A stretch of DNA of 64,000 bases, taken from the NCBI GenBank assembly GCA_040218875.1, contig JAVJQP010000009.1; one strand, 5' to 3'. Below the pieces are notes generated by a model. It was not told the origin of the DNA. It was given only the letters and a program-made list of their open reading frames with translations, and ran no database searches. This stretch comes from Coleofasciculus sp937127375. GTDB lineage: Bacteria > Cyanobacteriota > Cyanobacteriia > Cyanobacteriales > Coleofasciculaceae. Each line of letters opens with the position of its first letter. Position 1 is the first letter of the stretch. The position numbers were made by a program, and so were the translations under genes. Positions 9,037 through 16,960 of the stretch are shown here, in pieces.

Positions 9037-10260
9037 TCACTGATCCTCAAGCCACGACAACCCCGCACCCGGATAATAATGGGCTAAAATTTGTTTGTAA
9101 TCATACCCTTGCATCGCCAACTTGTATGCTCCCCTTTGGCTCATTCCTTGACCGCCAAAAACATTACTGACAATATCATCTGAAGCGGCGTACAGCGATT
9201 CCACAACGCCCCCTTTATAACTGAGAAACATTCCCTGGGTTTGCTGAACCGCTTGAGTGGTGGTATTCCACTCCGACTCAATTCCCTTATACACTTGCCA
9301 ACGCTGAGTATTACCCAAATCATATAACTGATTAGCCGGTCGAATATAATGCACGATCGCATAAGAACGAGCCGCGATCGCTTGGGCTTTCAGAGCGGCG
9401 GGGGGCCAACTGGGATAGATTTCGGAACCGACGACACTGGCTAGATACGTCTCCAGTTCTACATAATTAACAGCAAGGACACTCTCTCCTTGTGAGACTA
9501 AGAGTAAATCCCCTCGATACCAGCGACCATTGACAAAAACAAACCCGCCACCTGTAGGTTTTAGCCAAACGCCCCCTGGGGTTTTCCATTCACCGATGCG
9601 AAGATAAGAACCATTGGGTTGAACGTTAACTCCTTCGTTCGCCTCAAGTTTTCCTAATGTCTTGCCATTCCCATCCACCACGATTCCGGCGGTAGATGTG
9701 CCAACATTTAGGGAACTTACCCCAGTCGCGATCGCAACTCGCATCTCTATACTGGCTGTATTGGCGGGAGGAGTTTCAGATTTGGCTGAGTTGTCCGAAG
9801 CAGCGGGAGCGGATTGCGGGGGTGGGCTTTGGGCTTGAGTCTGGGCTTTGGGTTTGGGCGGTAGGGGGGTGGGGGGTTTTTGGGCTGAGGTTTGAGTGGT
9901 TCGGTTGGCTGTCGGTGATTGAGCCGCCGAGGTTTGAGTTTTCTCAGTATCTTGAGCCGTAGAGGATTGAGATGGAGTTGCCTTGGGAACAGGAGTTGAG
10001 GGACGTTGCCAGGAGAGACTTTGGGCAATCAGACGATGACGCCATTGGGCTTCAGCCGGGGACGGATTTGGCGGCGGCGGGACTTGCGATTCAGGTGATG
10101 GCTCCGAAGACGGCTGGGGAGAGGATGCGATCGGTTGAGAACCGGAATAAAAGGATTGAGCTAACATCCAGGGCAATGCGAGGGATGCTGAAACCACAAC
10201 CATTGACCATAGTCTGGAACCCTTGAAAATGGGGTGGTTGTTAGGCAGGCGAATCATCAA
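9037..10260 (-). CDS. SpoIID/LytB-domain secreted protein
   Basis: The 407-residue protein starts with a positively charged stretch and a hydrophobic segment (about 17-36), a likely signal peptide or anchor. A Pro/Ser/Thr/Gln-rich linker (about 40-165) follows, then an SH3-like beta part (170-245) and the SpoIID domain (about 255-400). Diagnostic motifs are LETYLASVVGSEI, WPPAALKAQAIAARSYA, VFGGQGMSQRGAYKLA and ILAHYYPG. SpoIID is a lytic transglycosylase in Bacillus; cyanobacterial members are thought to act on peptidoglycan. The linker suggests it spans the periplasm. It appears complete. Confidence 0.9.
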   Translation of the reverse strand: MMIRLPNNHPIFKGSRLWSMVVVSASLALPWMLAQSFYSGSQPIASSPQPSSEPSPESQVPPPPNPSPAEAQWRHRLIAQSLSWQRPSTPVPKATPSQSSTAQDTEKTQTSAAQSPTANRTTQTSAQKPPTPLPPKPKAQTQAQSPPPQSAPAASDNSAKSETPPANTASIEMRVAIATGVSSLNVGTSTAGIVVDGNGKTLGKLEANEGVNVQPNGSYLRIGEWKTPGGVWLKPTGGGFVFVNGRWYRGDLLLVSQGESVLAVNYVELETYLASVVGSEIYPSWPPAALKAQAIAARSYAIVHYIRPANQLYDLGNTQRWQVYKGIESEWNTTTQAVQQTQGMFLSYKGGVVESLYAASDDIVSNVFGGQGMSQRGAYKLAMQGYDYKQILAHYYPGAGLSWLEDQ

Positions 10261-11087
10261 TACTGGCTCCTGATCGGGTTGGGAGAGGACGATAGCGACA
10301 GATTATCAGTCAAGCACCGCCTCTTAGTTTAATCTGCGATCGCCTGTTTGGATATGACACTCCCTGGCTGAATCAAGATGGTAACACTGATTTCTCTGAT
10401 TGGTAGGAACGCTAGAGGTGGGGGGTGGGAGGCTGGTAGCACTGATTACACAGAGGCGTTAGTTCTCGCTGGCAAAGGATAAAAAGATGTAAGAATTGTT
10501 GGGGAGATTATTTACTTCTCTGTGTCAAAAGGAGTTTATCTGTGTCGGGATTAGTTTTGCTTACAATAAACCCACCATAGATAATATACCTGAAAATCGC
10601 ACACTCATCTCACAATTGCTGTAACCCTTGGAAATTCGTAGATAATTCCGGAAAAGGAGTCAAAAATGAGCAATTATGACGTTTTGTTGAGATGAAGGCA
10701 TGATTGAAAAAATTAAACCGTTCTGGGTAAAAGAATAGTTTAAATTATCACAGCTTGACAAATTTAGCCGAAACGACATTTGACTAAACTAAAGATAATA
10801 TCAGTAGCGAAGGATACAGAAAGAGCAAAGCGGTATGTCGTGAATCGTGGTTATCAAAAGAAGTGCGATCAGCTTGTAGTAGGGAACCTTAGCCCTAGAA
10901 GAACCCGCAGCCAGGTGAAATGCCGTAGTGGAGAGTTGTTGTCCTCACTCCATACCTGGTTTTGAGGGAATACTTGACACTTCACCTACAGCTTAAAGCT
11001 AGACTAGAGGATAAAGATAAAGCAGTTAATCGATGATTCTTTGGCTTAAATCAAGCTCAATAACAACTCGGTGAGGTTTCAACACGA
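10261..11087. other. long intergenic region without a clear gene
   Basis: About 830 bases. I find only short ORFs without recognisable features, including one from 10780 to 10965 that I do not accept. A piece near 10877 (GTAGTAGGGAACCTTAGCCC) resembles the core of the repeat at 771-866. A dyad around 10920 and 10962 (CCAGGT/ACCTGG) may be structural. Promoters of the two flanking divergent genes must lie here. Confidence 0.5.
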
Positions 11088-11561
11088 ATGGTAGACTCTA
11101 AGAAACAATACAACTTTCATGGCGATGTTGGTAGTGTTGAAAGTCATGGTCATATCATCAGCTCTGGTAAGTCCAACACGATTAACAGTGGGGCGGGTGA
11201 GGTTAAAGGCGATTATAAAAATCTTCAGCACTTTAACAACTATGCACCAGAGCAAAAGCAAACACTAGCCCAAGCCGCCGCCGAAATTCAGCAGCTACTG
11301 GAACAGCTTAAGCAAACCTATCCGAATGCTACTGAAACTGAAAGACAAAGTGCTTTAGTGGTAACGCTGCAACAAGAAATTAAGCACAATCCGACATTCA
11401 GAACCCGACTCCGTAATGCCCTGAAAGAAGGTGGTATTGAAGCGCTAAAAGTGTTGTTTGCTCCTATTGGTATTCCTATTGAAATGGTTAGGGGGTGGGT
11501 TGAAGCTGAAGCGGATTCCTCTGCTGAAACGGCTAAAAAAGGATATAGCGTTGACGATTGA
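11088..11561 (+). CDS. small protein: Gly/Asn-rich N-terminal motif plus helical domain
   Basis: The 157-residue protein has two parts. Residues about 8-52 are a Gly/Ser/Asn/His-rich beta-type stretch (FHGDVGSVESHGHIISSGK, then NTINSGAGEVKGD) that closely parallels the N-terminus of the NB-ARC protein starting at 11803. Residues about 54-145 form a helical domain (LAQAAAEIQQLLEQLKQTYP, then TERQSAL, RTRLRNALKEGGIEALKVLF) of a type common in cyanobacteria, often attached to pentapeptide repeats; a version ends the protein at 51828-53333. There is no enzyme motif. The shared N-terminus and gene order suggest it works with the NB-ARC protein. Confidence 0.8.
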   Translation: MVDSKKQYNFHGDVGSVESHGHIISSGKSNTINSGAGEVKGDYKNLQHFNNYAPEQKQTLAQAAAEIQQLLEQLKQTYPNATETERQSALVVTLQQEIKHNPTFRTRLRNALKEGGIEALKVLFAPIGIPIEMVRGWVEAEADSSAETAKKGYSVDD

Positions 11562-11650
11562 ATCAGGCGCAGGTCAGTGAATTGGGCGCAGGTCAGTGCG
11601 TCCCTACGGTTTCTCTGACGTTTCACGGCATATTGTTTTGAGTGATAGAG

Positions 11651-11712
11651 TGTAGGGGCGGGTTTGACAACTATCCTTTCTGGATTAACCCAGATGCGAC
11701 TAAACCCGCCCT
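11651..11712. repeat. GGGCGGGTTT inverted-repeat element
   Basis: It opens TGTAGGGGCGGGTTTGACAA and closes TAAACCCGCCCT, with complementary ends. It sits between the small protein gene and the NB-ARC gene and may form a hairpin that uncouples their transcription. Members of the same family occur at many other places in this window. Confidence 0.7.
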
Positions 11713-11802
11713 GACCCAATGCAATAGTTTTTACCTTTAGCAACGCTTATCGGACAGGGTTTCGAGATGTCTTGTGAAAAGTGAGTAGGGTTTCTGGGCG
11801 TA

Positions 11803-14800
11803 ATGAGTGAGCATGAAAGCCAGATAAAACAATACACCTTTGGTGACGATGTTGGCAGTGTTGATAATCAAGGTCATATCGGTAGTTCCGGTGATCAAAA
11901 CACAATTGGTACGGCGGTTGGTGAGGTTCATGGGAATCAAAACAGCTTCCAGAATTATGGGACTGTTAATTTTGGCACTAAACCTAAATGGGTAGGCAAA
12001 CCCTTCCAGGCTCCCCCATTACCCCCCAACTTTGTCGAGCGCTCCCAACCGCGTCGGGACGTGAAAAAATTACTCCTAGAAACAGCAGAAACCACACCCG
12101 GAACGTTAGTCGTGAGTGCTATCTATGGACTGGGTGGGATTGGCAAATCCGTCTTAGCCACAGCACTGGCTCATGACCCCGATATTCATCAACGCTTTGC
12201 CGATGGGATACTCTGGGTAACACTGGGTCAACAACCGGATATCCTCTCATTTCTGGCAACTTGGATTCACGCATTAGGAGACTTTGACTATAAACCCACC
12301 ACTCCCCAAGCCGCTTCGACGCATCTGAGAACCCTACTTTATGACAAACGTAGTTTATTGGTTGTCGATGATGCTTGGAAATCAGAAGATGTCGAACCGT
12401 TCCAGGTGGGGGGGTCAAACTGTCGGGTTTTAGTCACCACCCGTGAAGCTCCCGTGCGGGGAGCCATTCGCTATGACTTGGACATGATGAATCCAGCCGA
12501 GGCGCTGGAGTTGTTGAATAAATGTAGACCTCTAATGCCGATGTCCGAGCAGGAGCAGAAACAAGCTCTAGACTTGGCAGAGGCGTTAGGGTATCTGCCA
12601 TTAGCTTTAGAACTGGCGGCGGCTCAAATCGCTGAGGGTGTGGAGTGGTGGGAATTATTAGAGGACTTCCAGGCTGAAGTTGCACGACTAGAGACATTAG
12701 ATGATAGTGCTGCTGGGAGTGCCAGTTGTGAAGAAACTCGTAAGCGTCTGAGCTTAAACGCATCATTTAATTTGAGTTTACGGCAGTTATCTCCCGAACA
12801 ATTACAACAGTTTGCTTGGTTAGGCGTTTTACCCGAAGATGTTTCTATTGGACAGCAGACAGCCGCCGTTCTCTGGCAAGTGAAACCGCGACAAGCTGGG
12901 GCGATTCTGCGAACGCTGCGTTCTAAAGCACTCCTGTTATCTGGAGCGGTGCAACCGGGAGAGAAGCCAAAATATCGAATTCATGATTTAATGCATGACC
13001 GAGCTAAAGAGTTATTAACCGATAGTGTTAACCCGGTTTATGCTGAGGAATTACCAGGACTGGGATTAAGATTAAAAGAGGCTCATGCGACGTTTCTAGA
13101 GCGTTACCGTGCCAAGACTGAAAATGGACAATGGTACACATTATCGAATGATGGTTATATTCATAACTATTTGAGTTGGCATTTAGAGAAAGCAGGTCAA
13201 TCCCAAGAATTACATCAACTTTTACAAGCCTCAACACCTCAAGGACGTAATGCGTGGTATGAAGCGTGCGACAGACTGGGAAAACTGGGAAACTTTGTCA
13301 CCGATGTGGCACGAGCTTGGCGATTAGCGGAACAGATGTATGAGGAGAAACCATCAGAATCCATTGGACTCCAGTGTCGCTATGCCTTGATTATTGCCTC
13401 TCTTAATTCTTTAGCAAACAATATCCCGGCTGAATTAATAGCAGCGTTGGTGGAGAAGCAGATATGGACTCCAGAACAGGGTTTAGCTTATGCTCAACAG
13501 AAACAAGATCCCATGAATCGAGCAGAAGCTCTGGGTAAAATTGCACCCCATCTACCTGATACTTTACTACCTCAAGCGCTAGAAGCAGCGCTGGCTATAG
13601 CAGATGAGAATTTCCGCGTATTAGCTCTGAGTGATATTTTTCTCCATTTACCAGAAAATCTACGTCTCAAAGTGCTAGCAGCATTACTGGCAATACAAAA
13701 TGAGCAGAACCAGGCATTTGTTCTAAGTAGGATTACCCCCTATTTACCTGAAAATCTACTTGATAAAGCTCTAGAAGTATCACTAGCAATAAACAATGAG
13801 CAGAACCGAGCATTTGCTCTGAGTCAGATGATCCCTCATTTACCCAAAAATCTACTTGCCAAAGTCCTAGAAGCCTCACACGCGATGCAAGATGAGAGAA
13901 ACCGGTTTGGCATTCTGAGTCAGATTGCCCCTTATTGTCCCAAAATTTTACCCGAATCTCTAGAAGCAGCACTGGCAATACAAGATGAGCAGAACCGAGC
14001 ATTAGCTCTTTCTAGGATTGCCCCCCATTTACCTGAAAGTCTATTTTCCAAAGCCCTAGAAGCAGCACTGGCTATACAAGATGAGAGGAATCGGCCATTA
14101 GCTCTGAGTCAGATACCCCCTCGTTTACCAGAAAATCTACTTGCCAAAGCCCTAGAAGCATCAATAGCAATACAAGATGAGTATTTCCGCGTATCAGCTC
14201 TGAGTCAGATTGCCCCCCATTTACCAAAAAGTCTACTTGCCAAAGCTCTAAAAGCGGCATTGGCAATACAAGGTGAGGGACACCGCGTATCGGCTCTTTC
14301 TAGGATTGCCCCCCATTTACCTGAAAGTCTACCCAAAGCTCTAGAAGCAGCACTAGCTATACCAAATGAGCATAACCGAGTATAAGCTCTGAGTCAGATT
14401 GCCCCTCATTTACCAAAAAATCTACTTGCCAAAGCTCTAAAAGCGTCACGCGCAATACAAGATGAGCTTAACCGCGCATTAGCTCTTTCTAGGATTGCCC
14501 TCCATTTACCTGAAAGTCTATTTCCCGAAGCGCTAGAAGCAGCACTGGCTATACCAGATCAGCCTAACCGTGCATTAGCTCTTTCTAGGATTACCCCTCA
14601 TTTACCAAAAAATCTACTTGCCGAAGCGCTAGAAGCGTCACGCGCAATACAAGATGAGCCTAACCGCGCATTAGCTCTTTCTGGGATTGCCCTCCATTTA
14701 CCTGAAAGTCTATTTCCCGAAGCGCTAGAAGCAACACTGGCTATACCAGATCAGCCTAACCGTGCATTAGCTCTTTCTAGGATTGCCCCCCATTTCCCTG

Positions 14801-15165
14801 AAATTCTACCTGAAGCGCTAGAAGCTGCATGGGCTATACCAGATGAGAGACACCGCGCCCAGGTTCTCTCAGAAATTGTACCCCATTTCCCTGAAATTCT
14901 ACCTGAAGCGCTAGAAGCTGCACGGACTATACCAGATGCATATTACCGTGCCGAGGCTCTCAGTAGATTACTACCAAACCTTAAACCCTCCTATTTTGAC
15001 TTTTCCTTATGGAAAGAGAGCCTTGACGTTTTAGCTTACCGTATTCGTAGAAACCTACTAGAAGATATCTCAGCATTAAGTCCTGTGATCATCGCTCTCG
15101 GTGGGAAAGAAGCATTAGCCGCAACAGCTCGTGCGATTCAGGAGGTTGGGCGACAGTGGAAGTAA
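11803..15165 (+). pseudogene. NB-ARC (STAND) ATPase with 32-residue repeats, interrupted by an in-frame TAA at 14383
   Basis: The uninterrupted part is 860 codons, then TAA at 14383-14385, then 259 further codons open in the same frame to TAA at 15163-15165 (1120 sense-length codons in all). Features: Gly/Asn-rich motif (13-58); NB-ARC with P-loop GLGGIGKS (109-116), Walker B LLVVDDAW, VLVTTRE, GYLPLALELAA and IHDLMHD; helical region; then about 15 helical repeats of 32 residues (96 bp, consensus ALxRIAPHLPExLLxKALEAALAIQDE). The stop lies inside a repeat where other copies read TTA, so it looks like a single TTA-to-TAA change. The remainder is unbroken, so the change is recent, a base error or read through. 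Confidence 0.88.
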
Positions 15166-15377
15166 AGCCATTTTCTTACCAAGCTAGAACTCAGATTAGG
15201 GATGTGATTGGCTGGGTTGAGGTGAGATTTGCGATCGCGTCTCGCCTGTTTCCCCTAGAACTTTTAGGCGACTGCTCATGAAAAGAGCGATCGCACTCCC
15301 TCCCAAACCCGCAAAACCCCCAACCCGACAACGTTTCAGGTTTCGGTTAAAGTAGCGGGTAAGCCTGTATTCGGGGA

Positions 15378-15524
15378 ATGCGAGTTCCGGTTTCATTAGT
15401 TTTAAATTTAGTGGCAAATGGTAAAACAGTGGGGGAAATAATCGAAGATTATCCCTATTTGGAACCCGAAGATATTCAACAGTCATTGCTGTCTGCTGCA
15501 TGGTTAGCGCGAGAGCAGGTTTAA
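15378..15524 (+). pseudogene. DUF433 antitoxin-like fragment
   Basis: The 48 codons read MRVPVSLVLNLVANGKTVGE, then IIEDYPYLEPEDIQQSLLSA and AWLARE. This is the C-terminal two thirds of a DUF433 domain (helical, MerR-like fold, usually a VapB-type antitoxin). Just upstream GGTAAGCC-TGTATTCGG would encode the conserved GKPCIRG if one base were restored, so a 1-base deletion appears to have frameshifted the N-terminal part. No toxin gene follows on the same strand. Confidence 0.6.
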
Positions 15525-15530
15525 GTTTTA

Positions 15531-15788
15531 CTAACTCGCCTCAGCTAAAGAACGAACAGTGAGGATTTCATTATTTTTCAAGGCTTGAACTGCTCCCATC
15601 GGCACAGCAATTACATTAATCGATTCACCCACAGCATTGAAAACTTCCAAAATATAGCCATCTTCGCCACCGCTAGGGTGAGGCACATAATCAATCAGAG
15701 TGAGAACATCGCCTTTTTGCAGGTGATGTTCTGGTAGGTTGCGAGATAGGACAACGCGCTGGTAAAGTTCAAGCATTTCTAGTGTCAC
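15531..15788 (-). CDS. DUF4926 domain protein
   Basis: The 85-residue protein has the small beta-barrel pattern of DUF4926: LELYQRVVLSRNLPEHHLQKGDVLTLIDYVPHP-like opening, then GYILEVFNAVGESINVIAVP. Its ATG overlaps the stop codon of the upstream DUF6883 gene by four bases (ATGA), so the two are almost certainly co-translated. DUF4926 proteins are frequently partners of small toxin-like or nuclease-like genes. The activity is unknown. Confidence 0.8.
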   Translation of the reverse strand: MTLEMLELYQRVVLSRNLPEHHLQKGDVLTLIDYVPHPSGGEDGYILEVFNAVGESINVIAVPMGAVQALKNNEILTVRSLAEAS

Positions 15789-16111
15789 TCCTTGTTGGGA
15801 ATTAAAGTAATAAACTGGAATTGGTTATCAATTTTACGGTTCAGCCAGACTGTGATTACTTCCAAGTTTGTGTTATTGACACCCATGAGTTGACCTTTGA
15901 CACGGTAGAACGTCCCATATTCATTGCTTCTATCTTCTACCGCTTCTACTGTATCGGCAAGTTGACGAATGGCGGATTTTAATTGGTCGGGATTATCCCG
16001 TGTAAATCCCGCCTGTGCCAAAAAGTTTGATTTATCGTCTTGTTCTCTCTTGACTAGGAGATAGCGAGTTAATTTAGTATCAGGAATGATGGCATCATCA
16101 GGGATTTTCAT
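15785..16111 (-). CDS. DUF6883-like protein, upstream partner of DUF4926
   Basis: From the ATG at 16111 the product is 108 residues, beginning MKIPDDAIIPDTKLTRYLLV, with KSNFLAQAGFTRDN, YGTFYRVKGQLMG and EVITVWLNR. That is the layout of the DUF6883 family, assigned from memory. An in-frame ATG exists farther up at 16288, but the extra 59 codons run through a repeated segment (16199-16257 resembles 15286-15345), so I prefer the internal start. The four-base overlap with DUF4926 suggests a two-gene unit resembling a toxin-antitoxin or immunity pair. Confidence 0.7.
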   Translation of the reverse strand: MKIPDDAIIPDTKLTRYLLVKREQDDKSNFLAQAGFTRDNPDQLKSAIRQLADTVEAVEDRSNEYGTFYRVKGQLMGVNNTNLEVITVWLNRKIDNQFQFITLIPNKE

Positions 16112-16288
16112 GTTTTGCCGACTCTTTGTTGTGCCAGTTCGGAGAGAGTTGTCATTCTTCGGTTGTGCCACCTCCTCTTTTGCCGAGGGAGCAGGAGGAG
16201 AGCGATCGCACTCCCTCCCCATATCCGCAAAACCCCCAATCCGACAGCCGTTCAGGTCTAGGTAATCGGATAGCGATTTCCCGTTCAT

Positions 16289-16960
16289 CGGTTAAGGACA
16301 ACCTGCGATCGCGTAGTTTGTAGTCAGCGCTGTCTTCGCTTCTGGCACGCTCCTTAAACGGAATATCGCCTAAAGCTCAAGTAAGAATCGAGCTTGCTGA
16401 GTAGCTATTTGAACCCGTTTTAACGGGTTTAAGCTTTTAGCCCCAACTTTAGTTGAGGGCTTAATTCAGTGCCATTCTACCTAGGATAGATGACAATAGC
16501 TGACATTCCGTCTCGCTTGCGGTTTAATTGTCAGATTGACGCTCTCCCTCCTAGAATAAGGGAGATTCTATGGAAATTTCGTTCCATATATCCCGGTAAA
16601 CGGGTTCCCAGGCACACGATATTCGCCATCTAGGGCATCGTGTTATCTCCTAACACCCTGTCGATTCAGGGCTGGGCGTTTCAAACCTTTGCGGTTTGGG
16701 TTCCGCCGAGTCCCGGCGTACCTGATAAGTTGACTTCGACTTTGCAGCCGCAAGCCAACTGCATTTTATCATACTATCCTGGGGTGTTTATCCGGATAAA
16801 AGCCGTCCTAGAAGGACGGGGCTTCAGACCCTTTATTTCCGGTGAACGCTGTAAAAATTAATACAGTTGTCGCTCCACCCATGCTGAACGTAGAAAGAAT
16901 CGGTTTAGCCCTTGGAAGTCAGCAGGAGGATAGGTCAAACCCAGAGGGGAAAGGGAAACT
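16289..16960. other. intergenic region with structured, possibly mobile, sequence
   Basis: About 670 bases with no credible gene. The left part (16380-16470) has AACCCGTTTTAACGGGTT and a hairpin around CCCCAACTTTAGTTGAGGG. The rest (about 16540-16825) is dense in stem-loops and is described separately as a possible TnpB-element relic. The promoter of the gene at 16961 should lie at the right end. Confidence 0.5.
16543..16825 (-). mobile_element. possible relic of an IS200/IS605-type TnpB element (ends and RNA region only)
   Basis: Read on the minus strand, one end has the hairpin CCGTCCT-TCT-AGGACGG (16803-16819) followed by TATGATAAAATG. The other end finishes with AGAATCTCCCTTATTCTAGG, AGGGAGA and GTCAA (arms 16543-16549 and 16559-16565), resembling the right end of cyanobacterial TnpB elements, with GGGAACCCGTTTACCGGGATA-type stems typical of the guide-RNA scaffold. 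The space between is too short for tnpB, so it would be an internally deleted copy. Identification is by remembered resemblance only. Confidence 0.4.

Noticed and set aside
10780..10965. 61-codon ORF
   Set aside because: No RBS, no domain and overlap with repeat-like sequence.
15196..15501. 101-codon minus-strand ORF
   Set aside because: It is antisense to the DUF433 remnant and includes a repeated segment also found at 16199-16257.
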